A stretch of DNA of 64,000 nt. Origin: Platanthera guangdongensis (taxonomy: Eukaryota > Streptophyta > Magnoliopsida > Asparagales > Orchidaceae). Position 1 is the first letter of the stretch, and the number at the start of each line of letters is the position of its first letter. Below, in pieces: positions 1 to 11,439 of the stretch. The stretch covers positions 227,346,646 to 227,410,645 of the forward strand of contig CM077163.1 in assembly GCA_039583875.1 (NCBI GenBank). Direction: 5' to 3'. The translations under genes were made by a program, and so were the position numbers. Under the pieces are notes generated by a model, which saw only the letters and a program-made list of their open reading frames with translations, made no database searches and had not been told where the DNA came from.

Positions 1-1804
1 TCACGGGCGTGACACAGGGCGTGACCGGCCCGAAAATCGAGTTTTTCCAGTTTTTTTGTGCCGTTCATTTCCTTGATTCTGCATCTAACAGTTCAGCTCT
101 GTTCTGGAGGAAATAAGGCCGAAACAGAGAATTGTTCTTCTCATTTCACCTTCTCTTCATCTTCTTCTTCCTTCTAAACAAGGAACCCAAGGGAGCAAGA
201 GCTAAAGCAAGGTAAGGAAAGAGAGGAGCAGCCGTCGCGGCATCATCTCGGTTCAGGCAAGCGGTGTTCTTCACCCTTGCCAATCTTGATTTCTTGTTCT
301 TTGCTTAATTGCTCTTTCAATTTCCCTATGCTTATTTTGTTCTTCTTGATTCAATTGCCTAGTTTGTTCTTCTTGATACAAATTATGCTTATTTTATGTA
401 AGTATTAATCCTCTTGCTTCTGATCAAATTTCCCTATGCTGAATGACTTTGATCTTCCATGTTTAGTTTTGTTAGTTATCAAGTCCATGTTAGATTACTT
501 CATGTCGTTTATCTTGTTCATATGACTCATGTTGCTTAGTTTTCTTGCCTAATCATGTGATTTGTTCTTGTTCCTCATCATATAATTCATGTGAATCATA
601 GTTTATTTCTATCAACTTGTCGTCATACGTGAGGACGATGAAAGGAACGTGTTACCTTGGGTTATGGGGCATTTTGCGAGGCGAATTGTGAACCATGGCA
701 GGAGCGTTTGTGTGAGAATTCTGCAAGGGGTGGTGTGGTTTCAGCCTGTGGCCACCGGGTTTTGGTTTTTTGGTGGTTAGAGAGACCACTTTGGCCCCGA
801 TTTGGGCTGGTTTTGTTTGGTGCGTTCCACTTTAGGGCCGCCACCGAAAGACTCTTGCGGAATTGAACTTAACCGCTGCTTATGTTTCACTAGTTTGGTG
901 GTTTCTTGTTCTAACGATGATGAACTGGGCATGTGTATGGCCTTTTTGCTCCTGCGGGTTAGCAGGACTTGATGAAACTTGTACGCACTTGGTGCGATTG
1001 GCACTTTGGAATGACATTGTTTACTACTTGTACGCACTTGTTTTATGCACTCTTTTTACTTCTATGAAACATTGCTACGGGGTCGGTAAGCCCCTTCTTT
1101 ATCAATTCTGAAATTCATGCTCTCTTTTGTGTAGCTTTGATAATTGCTGAGGTGTTCTTTCTTGAATGCCTCAGGTGCAGGTTGTAGCCGGTTGAGCGGC
1201 TAAGGTGTGGAGAGAGTTTCTTGGGAGCTAGCCGAGCTTACTGAGCGAGGTAGTTTTTTTCTTTGTAGTACAGACATACATGTGCCCCAATGGGTTCATG
1301 TCAGCTTGTTGGCGCCCATTGGTGGTTTTCTTTACTTGTGATATATGACTACTAGACTGCTAATGTGACTCATTGAGATGGAATGATGTCTACTTGCTCT
1401 TGGGAAGAATTTATGGTAGGTTGCATTAGATATTTTGAAGCTAACAAAACCTATTATTGTATATCATGCATACATATCTTGCTCAACTAAGACGTATTTT
1501 CAAAATGACGTAAACAAAGAGGATTTCTTATAGTAGTATCACTATAGACTGCATATAGGAACTCATCATAAATAAACACAGTATTTCCGCCGCGTACAAA
1601 TACAGTTTTGATACCGAAGGCCGAGGGATACGGCCATTAAATCCAAAGGTTTTCTTGCATGTAACTGTGGAATTTCAACTCATTAAATCAGCGTCGAGAA
1701 TTGCCTGAGCGTGTGCAGTTATCCCCTGCACGACGTGGCATCATACCCCGTAGTTCCTCTTACTCTGATACGAGGCACTCGTTGAGGAAATGCGGGTTGT
1801 GACA
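1..1804 (+). repeat. Gyp1 5' LTR (3' 1804 bp only)
   Basis: This stretch repeats 8067-9870 without any indel. It ends in GGTTGTGACA directly before the PBS. It holds the presumed U3/R/U5 part with long T-rich stretches (300-620). The short open frames here are not conserved genes. Confidence 0.95.
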
Positions 1805-1805
1805 G

Positions 1806-1822
1806 TTAGTATCAGAGCCAGG
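1806..1822 (+). other. Gyp1 primer-binding site (tRNA-iMet type)
   Basis: The motif TTAGTATCAGAGCCAGG starts two bases after the LTR end. It resembles the common plant initiator-Met PBS TGGTATCAGAGC with one substitution. Its position right after the 5' LTR fixes the element's orientation as +. Confidence 0.8.
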
Positions 1823-2472
1823 TTTGCTTGACATTTGGTCGGGCAAACTTTCTCTTTGTTTTTGTGATTGTAAGCATCATCGCATACACACACCGAGGTG
1901 TCATCAGTATGTCTTGGCCGAAGCACGTACACTACACTCATGGCATGAAGAGAAGTATACGGGGCATATTATGTAGTATGAGATGCATAATATGTGGTTG
2001 TATATGGATCCACCATAGGGGCAACATGTGCGGGTTATGTAGTATGAGATGCATAACCTTACCACATGGATGCGACTAGCACGTTTTCTTTTCTTCGTTG
2101 CATGCAATGCTATATATTATGGGATGCATAACATTGTGATGTGTACGACCGCTCATGACATGCATTAAGGTTTTTTTCTAGATTGCATTGCACATCACGC
2201 ATAACATAACATTGCATGAGCACAACGTGCCAAGCTAAAGATGTACATGATGACACCTGTACACTCATGGTTTTGGGTCAAATAAAGTCATGCATTCATT
2301 GGTTAGGCACAAGGTAGTGGGATGACGGTGAGTCATCTTTAGGCATACCATCATTCTCAAACTCCCAGAGCAAGTTAGCAGTTGATGTTCATATTTCTAT
2401 ATATATGGTCTGTACATAGCCGTTGTGTGTTTTGTTAGGTTTGAGCTTGACAAGAGTGAACGTGTTAATAGG

Positions 2473-3735
2473 ATGTCGAAGCGTCCAGTGACAAGGAAAA
2501 CTCCCCAATCCGAGGGCGAGTCTTCGGGCGCGCAGAATAATGCCTTGATGGATAGTCTTCGCCAAAGTAATGAGGCTTTGACGAGGCAGGTGCAGGAAGT
2601 GCAGTCCCAGCTCCAAGCTATGTCATCAGCGATGTCGGGGCTGGCACCAAGAGGGCAAGAGACTGTCAGAGGCCCCATGATTTCTACTCCTTCAGTGGAA
2701 GTGATACCCCCAGTTGTGGTTCCTCCTGCGATGACTTTCATCTCGCAGTTTCAGCGACTTGGACCACCGACTTATGGTGGAAAAGCAGACTTTGTGATCT
2801 TGGATGATTGGGTAATCACATTGGAAGAGATGTTTGTGTATTCTGGCGTTACCGAGGACCAGAAGGTGATGTTTGCCGCCTATCAACTCAAAGGGTTGGC
2901 GAAAGGTTGGTGGTTGCGAGAAAAGGAAGGCCTAGGGGCGGGCTGTTCGTGGGAAGCGTTCAAAGAAATGTTACGGCGCAAGTTTCTACCGGCAGTGGAA
3001 AGGGACCGCCTGATGAATGACTTCTTGTACTTGAAGCAGAGGAAACTCATAGTGAGTGAGTATGAAATTGAGTTTAGCAAGTTAAGTCGGTTCGCTCCGA
3101 GCTTGGTGACTACGGAAGCTGACCGAGTAAAGAGGTTTCTTGGCGGACTCCGCAGCGACGTGCAGCAATTCGCAAGTGCTTATGGAGCGACAAGTTACAC
3201 CACTGCGGTTGAGGCTGCGTTAAAGGTTGAAGCCATCGAAAATGCCAAACAAAGAGGGCAGCAGATGAGGCAGGGTAAGAGACAGCTGGTGGGAGAGAAA
3301 ATGTCCCACGAGTCAGACGTAAAGAAGAAGGAAATATGTAGCTTTTGTGGCCGAGCCGGTCACCCGTTTGAGAAATGTTTCAAGCGGTTGGGGATGCAAA
3401 AGAAGGAGCAGGTGCACGCCATTCAGGGTGCGCCAACCAGAGAATTGGAGTGTACATTTTGTGGGAGAAGAGGTCATGATGTGGGCCGCTACTGGGCCAA
3501 AGACAAGGTGTGCTTCCAGTGTGGCAGACAAGAACATCTTCGCGCAAGGTGCCTGCAGATCCAACCTGTTCTGCAACCCGCACCACTCCAGGCTTTGCCT
3601 CCGCCTCCGCGTTTGGACAAAGGCAAAGGGAAGTTGAATGTGGTCTCTTCAGAGGAAGCGCAGACGTCACCGCAGGTTATCGCAGGTTCGATTCATTCCT
3701 CTGGTTCACGTTTTGTGTATGTCTTTTACGTGTAG
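2473..3735 (+). CDS. gag: Gyp1 Gag (unspliced-frame product)
   Basis: The open frame runs from an upstream ATG at 2425, but the ATG at 2473 (MSKRPVTRK) is the likelier start because conserved Gag-type sequence follows it. Order: a short coiled-coil-like region ([17 protein letters not shown]), the retrotransposon Gag domain (WVITLEEMF ... [17 protein letters not shown]), then three CX2CX4HX4C-type zinc knuckles at about 3340-3550. The second knuckle ends in Tyr instead of Cys ([14 protein letters not shown]), probably a TGC to TAC change. The frame stops at 3733-3735 inside what I call an intron (3686-3759), so without splicing the product is Gag alone. It would form the cytoplasmic particle and bind element RNA. 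Confidence 0.85.
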   Translation: MSKRPVTRKTPQSEGESSGAQNNALMDSLRQSNEALTRQVQEVQSQLQAMSSAMSGLAPRGQETVRGPMISTPSVEVIPPVVVPPAMTFISQFQRLGPPTYGGKADFVILDDWVITLEEMFVYSGVTEDQKVMFAAYQLKGLAKGWWLREKEGLGAGCSWEAFKEMLRRKFLPAVERDRLMNDFLYLKQRKLIVSEYEIEFSKLSRFAPSLVTTEADRVKRFLGGLRSDVQQFASAYGATSYTTAVEAALKVEAIENAKQRGQQMRQGKRQLVGEKMSHESDVKKKEICSFCGRAGHPFEKCFKRLGMQKKEQVHAIQGAPTRELECTFCGRRGHDVGRYWAKDKVCFQCGRQEHLRARCLQIQPVLQPAPLQALPPPPRLDKGKGKLNVVSSEEAQTSPQVIAGSIHSSGSRFVYVFYV

Positions 3736-3759
3736 TTCTTAGCATATATATCCTTATAG
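3686..3759 (+). other. Putative intron at Gyp1 gag/protease junction (74 bp)
   Basis: The gag frame (codons starting at positions = 1 mod 3) and the pol frame (0 mod 3) are joined exactly if GTTCGA...CTTATAG (3686-3759) is removed. The Gly codon is split as G|GA (phase 1). The flanking exon protein then reads from ...QVIAG directly into [11 protein letters not shown] and the protease motif. The interior is T-rich with an AT-rich 3' half, typical of plant introns. GypD and GypE have a GT...AG segment of 76 and 70 bp at the same codon. Known: Ogre elements carry a spliced intron, but between protease and RT. The intron role is inferred; no RNA evidence is available here. Confidence 0.75.
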
Positions 3760-6700
3760 GAAATTTTAAGGTAAAGAACCGTTGGGCGCGTGTTCTCTTT
3801 GATTCTGGCGCGACCCATTCATTTGTGGCGCGAACCTTTCTGGATCGGTATCATGTGACACAAGATCGAGTGGGGAATGCGTTTGTGGTGAAATTTCCTT
3901 CCGGTGCTTCTGTGGTGGCCGACTGGGGTCTTCTTGATTGTCCCATTTTGTTGGGGGATTTCATAGCAAGGGTTGATTGCAAGGTGATCGATTTGGAAGA
4001 TTTTGACGTCATTCTGGGCATGGATTGGTTATCCCGCTATGACGCCGTCATCCAGTGCAGAGGAAAGCGCTTGGATTTTATCAAAGACGATGGTCAGCCA
4101 GGAAGTGTGTATGGTGATTCTTGCCAGGATTCTCCAGGGATTTCGGCGGTATGTGTTCGGACGTTGTTTGTTTCCGACTGTTTTGCTTGTCTTGTCTCCG
4201 CTGTGGAGACGAGTGCTGTTTTGCCGCGTTTGGCGGAGATTCCTGTTGTACGTGAATTTTCAGATGTTTTTCCTACTGACCTTCCTGGTCTTCCACCTGA
4301 TCGTGATGTCGAGTTTGTTATTGATTTAGAACCGGGTACGCGACCTATTGCGAAAGCGCCGTACAGGATGGCCCCGCGTGAGCTAGCAGAGTTGCGTACA
4401 CAGCTGGATGACTTGTTGGCAAAAGGGTTTATTAGGCCGAGTTCATCACCTTGGGGTGCACCGGTGTTATTTGTGAAGAAGAAAGATGGGTCGATGCGGC
4501 TTTGCATCGATTATCGTGAATTGAACAAGGTGACCATTAAAAATAAGTACCCACTGCCAAGAATCGATGATTTGTTTGATCAACTGCGTGGCAGTTCCGT
4601 ATTTTCGAAGATTGATCTCCGCTCGGGCTATCATCAACTCAAGGTCCGGGAATCTGATATTTCGCGGACTGCATTTCGATCAAGGCATGGCCATTTTGAA
4701 TTTCTGGTGATGTCGTTTGGGTTGACCAATGCACCATCAGCTTTCATGGATCTATTGAATAGGGTGTTCAAGGACTACTTGGATAAGTTTGTGGTGGTTT
4801 TTATTGATGACGTTCTTGTCTACTCCCGCAGTGCTGAGGAGCATGAATAGCATCTGCATTTGGTATTGGCCACTTTGCGAGACCAACGATTATTCGCCAA
4901 ACTAAGCAAATGCGAGTTTTGGTTGCCTCAAGTTGCTTTTCTGGGTCATGTCATTAATCAACATGGAATTTCAGTGGATCCCGAAAATATTGCTGCAGTT
5001 ATGGAATGGAGAAGACCGGAGACACCCAAGGAGATTCGAAGCTTCTTGGGCTTGGCCGGCTATTATCGCAGATTTGTAGAAGGTTTTGCTACGTTGGCCG
5101 CACCTTTGACTCGCTTAACCCAGAATAGTGTGGCGTTTGAGTGGAATGACAAGTGTGAGGCCTCATTCCTGGAACTCAAGAACCGGTTATGTACCGCTCC
5201 TGTGTTGATCTTGCCGACAGAAGGAAAAGATTATGAAGTGTTTGTGGATGCGTCGCACGTTGGACTTGGATGTGTATTAATGCAAGACAAGAAGGTGATT
5301 GCGTATGGGTCTCGGCAGTTAAAAAGTCATGAAAAGAACTACCCAACGCATGATTTGGAGTTCGCAGCGGTGATCTTTGCCTTGAAGTTGTGGAGACACT
5401 TACTGTATGGTGCACAGTGTAAAATCTTTACAGATCATAAAAGCTTGAAGTATGTCTTCACGCAGAAAGAACTTAATTTGCGCCAACGGCGATGACTTGA
5501 GTATGTAGCTGATTATGACGTGGACATTCAGTATCATCCGGGGAAAGCGAATGTTGTGGCCGATGCTTTGAGTCGGAAGACGGGAAAATTATTTCATCTT
5601 TCAGTCGACCGTCTTGTGGAGGAATTTCTATTGATGGATATTTCTGTGGGCAAATATGACCCGCAAAGTCATTCGGCAGTAGAAGAACCTTCATGGCTGG
5701 TGCTTGCAAGACAACATCAAAAAGATGATCCTGATCTTTTACATTTATTTCTTCGGACTGAAAAGGATGAATTACCAGATTTTGCGATTGATGGTGCAGG
5801 CACGTTAAAGTATCGTGGTCGATTTTGTATTCCCGCGGTTGGAGATATTCGCGAGATGGTGTGTAGGGAAGCACATGGCGCAAGTATGGCCTACCATCCA
5901 GGCTCAACAAAAATGTACCGTGATCTGAAACAAATTGTCTGGTGGTATGGAATGAAAAGAGATATAGCGCAATTTGTATCGGAATGTCATACTTGCAAGC
6001 GGGTGAAAGCTGATCATGGGAGGCTTGGTGGCAAGTTGACACCATTGGAGATTAGAACCTGGAAGTGGGAAAGCATCTCAATGGATTTTATTACCGGTTT
6101 ACCAAGATCTCCACGAGGACATGACTCCGTGTGGGTGATCGTGGATAGGTTGACCAAATGTGCTCATTTCATACCCTTTAAGGTCAACTACCCGATGAAG
6201 ACAATAGCAGAGCTCTATTTGAACGAGATCATCCGACTGCATGGTGTGCCAGTGAATATCATTTCAGACCGAGATTCCCGCTTTACCTCTCGTTTTTGGC
6301 GAAGTTTACAAGAGGGTTTGGGGACAGATTTGTGATATTCCACGGCTTATCATCCTCAGACGAATGGCCAAACAGAACGAGTAAACCAAATTGTGGAAGA
6401 TATGATTCGATGCTACATTCTTGAGTATGGCGGAGCATGGGATGAACGTTTACGACTTATGGAATTCGCGTATAATAACAGCTATCAAGAAAGCTTGCAA
6501 ATGGCTCCGTTCGAAGCTTTATATGGGCGACGATGTCGGACCCCACTATTTTGGGCTGAGGTTGGCGAGCGGCCTTTGTTGGGTCCAGAGGCGCTCGAGG
6601 ACATGGACGTTGCCGTACGAGGTATCCGAGAGAAGCTCCGAATCGCCCAAGAGCGATATGAAAAGTATGCCAACCGACGAATGTCGGAGTTAGAGTTTAC

Positions 6701-7118
6701 GGTGGGGGATTTCGTTTTCTTGAAAGTCTCCCCAATGGTTGGGATTAAAATGTTTGGAAAGGAGCGCAAATTAGACCCAAGATTTGTGGGTCCTTTCATG
6801 ATTCTTGCGAGAGTTGGTGCATCCGCTTACAAAGTAGAATTACCTGTGAACTTTCCTGGTGTTCACGACGTGTTTCATGTTAGCCAACTTCGCAAGTGTG
6901 TGCGACATGACACGCAAGTGTTGGACGTGGTGCCGCCATTGGCGCCAAACCTTTCTTATGTGGAAATGCCCATCCGAATATTGGACTCCCAAGATCGCGT
7001 GTTGCGGAGAAAGAGGATTCCTATGGTCAAGGTGCTATGGAAAAATCAGAATGTGGAAAGCGCGACGTGGGAGCTCGAGTCAACGATGAGGGCGGCTCAT
7101 CCTCATTTGTTCCCGTAG
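3760..7118 (+). pseudogene. pol: Gyp1 Pol: protease-RT-RNase H-integrase-chromodomain, three stop codons
   Basis: One reading frame covers all of pol. Protease: [10 protein letters not shown] at about 3800 and [10 protein letters not shown] near 4003. [12 protein letters not shown], then FIDDVLVYS near 4800. RNase [11 protein letters not shown] near 5240 and [10 protein letters not shown]. Integrase: [10 protein letters not shown] near 5900, [10 protein letters not shown] and SDRDSRF of the catalytic core, then HPQTNGQTERVN. The C-terminal tail (PIRILDSQ ... VKVLWKNQNVESATWELES, about 6970-7090) looks like a chromodomain. In-frame stops lie at 4848 (TAG), 5493 (TGA) and 6333 (TGA); each is one transition away from the expected Gln, Trp and Arg codons. 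PR-RT-RH-IN order identifies Ty3/gypsy. Confidence 0.92.
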
Positions 7119-7230
7119 ATAAGCTGGTATGTGAATTGGTGTTTTTGCATTGGTGTTTGTTTTGGTTTGCTACTCTTTTTTGATTGAGATCACAATGATT
7201 GATTGAAAATATTCGAGGCGAAACTTTTTG

Positions 7231-7240
7231 TTAGGGGGAG
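7231..7240 (+). other. Gyp1 polypurine tract
   Basis: The purine-rich TTAGGGGGAG lies four bases before the 3' LTR (TGTAACACCCC). This is the expected plus-strand primer site and confirms + orientation. Confidence 0.75.
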
Positions 7241-7244
7241 TGAT

Positions 7245-9870
7245 TGTAACACCCCAGATTTTTTGATTGCGTACGCATGATGGGCGTTACGTTGGCTTTG
7301 ACCGTTGTTCGAGCATGGTTTTTCCCGCGGGCTTGCGAGTGGCTGTTGTGGTAGCCGAGTTGCACGATTCCCCAGCAAACCGGAGTCCAAAGTGGGGACT
7401 CGGTGAGGCCTCTTAGGGAATGTTTGCACTTTTTCGCGCCCGGGAAATGTTGCTGAAAGTGAGTTGCTGGTACAGGAAAAAAAAAGGGTAAAAAGTTCTT
7501 AAGACAAAAATGGTCTAGGACGACACAGAAACATTTTTCAAAACAGGGAAAAATGGTCGTTTTTGTGCGAGACGCCCCCTGACACGGGCGTGACCCAGGT
7601 CGTGACCTGGGCGTGACCTCCTTGACTCGACAAATTTTTCTTGCGTCGAGTTGAGCTCGACGAATGGGGTACACGCCCCATGACACGGGCGTGTCACGGG
7701 CTGTGTCCCGCTTTGTCGAGTGTCGAGTGTCGAGTGTCGGGTGTCGAGAGAGGGTACACGGCCTGTGACACGGGCGTGTCACAGGGCGTGTTCAGCTTGT
7801 TGAGTGTCGCGTGTCGAGTGTCGAGTGTCGGGTATCGAGTGTCGCGTGTCGAGAGAGGGGACACGGCCTGTGACACGGGCGTGTCACAGGGCGTGTCAAG
7901 CTGTGTCGAGTGTCGACACTTTGTGTCGACGAGGTGTCGAGACACGGGCTACACTCCATAGGTCACGGGCGTGACCGACCCGTCACGGGCGTGTACCCGG
8001 CCGTGTACCGTGTGGATAAACTTGGATTTGCCGACTTTCTGCGCCGCTTAAGGTACACGCCCTGTGTCACGGGCGTGACACAGGGCGTGACCGGCCCGAA
8101 AATCGAGTTTTTCCAGTTTTTTTGTGCCGTTCATTTCCTTGATTCTGCATCTAACGGTTCAGCTCTATTCTGGAGGAAATAAGGCCGAAACAGAGAATTG
8201 TTCTTCTCATTTCACCTTCTCTTCATCTTCTTCTTCCTTCTAAACAAGGAACCCAAGGGAGCAAGAGCTAAAGCAAGGCAAGAAAAGAGAGGAGCAGCCG
8301 TCGCGGCATCATCTCGGTTCAGGCAAGCGGTGTTCTTCACCCTTGCCAATCTTGATTTCTTGTTCTTTGCTTAATTGCTCTTTCAATTTCCCTATGCTTA
8401 TTTTGTTCTTCTTGATTCAATTGCCTTGTTTGTTCTTCTTGATACAAATTATGCTTATTTTATGTAAGTATTAATCCTCTTACTTCTGATCAAATTTCCC
8501 TATGCTGAATGACTTTGATCTTCCATGTTTAGTTTTGTTAGTTATCAAGTCCATGTTAGATTACTTCATGTCGTTTATCTTGTTCATATGACTCATGTTG
8601 CTTAGTTTTCTTGCCTAATCATGTGATTTGTTCTTGTTCCTCATCATATAATTCATGTGAATCATAGTTTATTTCTATCAACTTGTCGTCATACGTGAGG
8701 ACGATGAAAGAAACGTGTTACCTTGGGTTATGGGGCATTTTGCGAGGCGAATTGTGAACCATGGCAGGAGCGTTTGTGTGAGAATTCTGCAAGGGGTAGT
8801 GTGGTTTCAGCCTGTGGCCACTGGGTTTTGGTTTTTTGGTGGTTAGAGAGACCACTTTGGCCCCGATTTGGGCTGGTTTTGTTTGGTGCGTTCCACGTTA
8901 GGGCCGCCACCGAAAGACTCTTGCGGAATTGAACTTAACCGCTGCTTATGTTTCACTAGTTTGGTGGTTTCTTGTTCTAACGATGATGAACTGGGCATGT
9001 GTATGGCCTTTTTGCTCCTGCGGGTTAGCAGGACTTGATGAAACTTGTACGCACTTGGTGCGGTTGGCACTTTGGAATGACATTGTTTACTACTTGTACG
9101 CACTTGTTTTATGCACTCTTTTTACTTCTATGAAACATTGCTACGGGGTCGGTAAGCCCCTTCTTTATCGATTCTGAAATTCATGCTCTCTTTTGTGTAG
9201 CTTTGATAATTGCTGAGGTGTTATTTCTTGAATGCCTCAGGTGCAGGTTGTAGCCGGTTGAGCGGCTAAGGCGTGGAGAGAGTTTCTTGGGAGCTAGCCG
9301 AGCTTACTGAGCGAGGTAGTTTTTTTCTTTGTAGTACAGACATACATGTGCCCCAATGGGTTCGTGTCAGCTTGTTGGCGCCCATTGGTGGTTTTCTTTA
9401 CTTGTGATATATGACTACTAGACTGCTAATGTGACTCATTGAGATGGAATGATGTCTACTTGCTCTTGGGAAGAATTTATGGTAGGTTGCATTAGATATT
9501 TTGAAGCTAACAAAACCTATTATTGTATATCATGCATACATGTCTTGCTCAACTAAGACGTATTTTCAAAATGACGTAAACAAAGAGGATTTCTTATAGT
9601 AGTATCACTATAGACTGCATATAGGAACTCATCATAAATAAACACAGTATTTCCGCCGCGTAAAAATACAGTTTTGATACCGAAGGCCGAGGGATACGGC
9701 CATTAAATCCAAAGGTTTTCTTGCATGTAACTGTGGAATTTCAACTCATTAAATCAGCGTCGAGAATTGCCTGAGCGTGTGCAGTTATCCCCTGCACGAC
9801 GTGGCATCATACCCCGTAGTTCCTCTTACTCTGATACGAGGCACTCGTTGAGGAAATGCGGGTTGTGACA
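7245..9870 (+). repeat. Gyp1 3' LTR (2626 bp)
   Basis: It begins TGTAACACCCC and ends GGTTGTGACA, and its last 1804 bp duplicate the window start. The first third (about 7570-8100) is packed with palindromic CACGGGCGTG motifs and GTGTCGA repeats. The rest is the T-rich leader seen in the 5' copy. The small open frames in it are repeat-derived and I do not call them genes. Confidence 0.95.
7577..8096 (+). repeat. Cluster of ACACGGGCGTGTC palindromes and GTGTCGA repeats in Gyp1 U3
   Basis: The core ACACGGGCGTGT (inverted arms ACACG/CGTGT) recurs many times, often followed by CACAGGGCGTG, and is interspersed with runs of the 7-mer GTGTCGA (7715-7750, 7803-7850, 7900-7945). It lies upstream of the T-rich leader, in the region expected to be U3. 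The same core in the same sense relative to the element appears in the GypD and GypE LTRs. Confidence 0.85.
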
Positions 9871-11349
9871 TACACTCCAATGATACTTTACACCTTGTCT
9901 GAGACTTGTCAAATGGAAGGCGATGAGCCTTTCCGTATTAACATCCCGCGCAGACATGACCATCACCAAAGGATGGCAACTTAGGCAAGCCTTTCACAAG
10001 ATTCTTAATCGCCATAGCCTTCAATTCGTCCATCCCAACGTGCCCCAATCTTTCATGTCACATAACAGTGCTATCGTTGGCCTTCATCCGATCAACATAG
10101 GAACTTGTTGATAACACAAACAAGTCCCTAACACTTCTCCCAACATGAGCAACATCAGCCTTCACCGTTGATACGTTGTAGAGAAACTTCACTATTTTCA
10201 GACCGAACAGAACGTGATAGCCTGCGTCAACAGCATTGGTCATAGAGAAGAGGTTCTTCTTCATGCACGATATGTGATATACACTCCTTAACGTGAATGG
10301 ACCCTTATCACTACCCAAAGACACTACTCCCTTATTCTCTACTATATGAACAATATCATCAGTGTTTATAACAGCTTCGTTACCAGAGAATATTTGCAGT
10401 GATGAGAACTTTGACTTGTCTCCAGTAAGGTGGTGACCACACCCCGAGTCAATGATCCAGTCATCTTGGTAGTCAACGGTGGAAAGAGCACGGACACACG
10501 TGCCTGTCAAAAAAGCATTCCCCACCCGGCTTCTTCAGCACTAAAACCTGCTCCCTCCTTGTCTACAACATGCCCGAGTTGTAGCTTAACCTTGTAGTTT
10601 TTTTAAAGTGACCCGGCTGATTGCACCTATAGCACTTCAACTTCTTCCAGTCATTCTTAGGAGCAGTGCTTCTCTCTTGCTGATAAGAAGTTGAAGGCCC
10701 ATCCTCAGCAATAGTCTTCTTCTTCTTCTTCTCCCATCTCTTCTTCTTTCCTGTGAAGAGCGCCTCACTACCTACTTCAAAGATAGTCATCCCTGCCATC
10801 TTTCTAATCAAGCTTTCCTACGAAGCCAGCAGGTTCTCCATCTCAAGGAAAGACGGCCGAGTAGCCCAACATTGAACATAAGTAACAAAGGTCACATATT
10901 CCTTCCGTAAACCGCGAATGCCTATTCATCTTGGCTTCAGAAATGGGTTCATCAAGATATAATACTGAAATCTCAGCGCACAGGTTCTTCATTTTTAGAA
11001 AGAATGTAGAGATGGACAAATCTCCTTGAGTTGTCCTAACCAACTCATTTTCTACGAATTGTAGCCTTGCTACATTCTTTCTGTTGAACAACCCGTCAAG
11101 GGAAGTCCATATCTCCGCAGCAGACCGACATCCTAAGATGTGGTTAAACTTAGCTTTCACGTTAGTTTTCCTCCAAGCTCTCAAGGCCTCATCACCAGCA
11201 ACAGTAACAGCCTCTTGCGTATCGTCTCCATAGACGACATCCCATAAGTCCTCCCCCAGAAGATAGCTCTCCATACACGACTTCCACTTCTTGAAGTTAG
11301 TCAGTGAAAAAAGCTCGATACCAAGACCCCTTGCATACCCAGCTTTCAT
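9871..11349 (-). pseudogene. CopA gag-PR-IN fragment, frameshifted
   Basis: Three minus-strand blocks in different frames are collinear with CopG. The first (11349-10843) is Gag, with ARGLGIELFSLTNFKKWKSC and LDGLFNRKNVARLQF. The second (10811-10563) has a damaged knuckle, CYRCNQPGHFKKTT, whose last Cys is lost. The third (10525-10058) is copia protease, with WIIDSGCGHHLTGD. Downstream, out of frame, GMDELKAMAIKNLVKGLP and GDGHVCAGC (GAG-pre-integrase) run to the Gyp1 junction with a stop after the last Cys. Frameshifts and the truncation make it non-functional. Confidence 0.9.
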
Positions 11350-11427
11350 TGCACTACCCTTGATTTACTTAGACTTACAGAAGCAAAAAAGCAAGCTGAC
11401 GGTTGAACACTGCTCAGGTCTCTGTTC

Positions 11428-11439
11428 TCTCTGATACCA
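11428..11439 (-). other. CopA primer-binding site
   Basis: The minus strand reads TGGTATCAGAGA immediately after the LTR end, the tRNA-iMet type PBS shared with CopB and CopG. Confidence 0.85.

Larger units (their letters stand above)
1..9870 (+). mobile_element. Gyp1: Ty3/gypsy chromovirus-like LTR retrotransposon, 5' end cut by window edge
   Basis: Two copies of the same LTR flank a gag-pol interior. The left copy (1-1804) matches 8067-9870 at a constant offset of 8066, so about 822 bp of the 5' LTR lie outside the window. The interior (1805-7244) has a tRNA-iMet-like PBS, gag, a small intron, and pol in the order protease, RT, RNase H, integrase, chromodomain-like tail, then a PPT. By eye about 17 differences separate the shared 1.8 kb of LTR (about 1%), so insertion is fairly recent. 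It landed in the integrase part of CopA; tacac at 9871-9875 is the expected right-hand TSD, but its partner is off-window. Three in-frame stops in pol make this copy non-autonomous now. Confidence 0.95.

Noticed and set aside
4094..4507. 137-codon antisense frame in Gyp1 pol
   Set aside because: It is a shadow of the conserved RT frame on the + strand, without independent motifs.
5473..6045. 190-codon antisense frame in Gyp1 RNase H/integrase
   Set aside because: The conserved protein motifs are all on the + strand; the antisense product resembles nothing.
1..9870. Endogenous pararetrovirus or errantivirus with an envelope gene
   Set aside because: The PR-RT-RH-IN order with paired LTRs and a chromodomain-like tail is typical of a gypsy chromovirus. 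There is no movement-protein or envelope-like frame before the 3' LTR.
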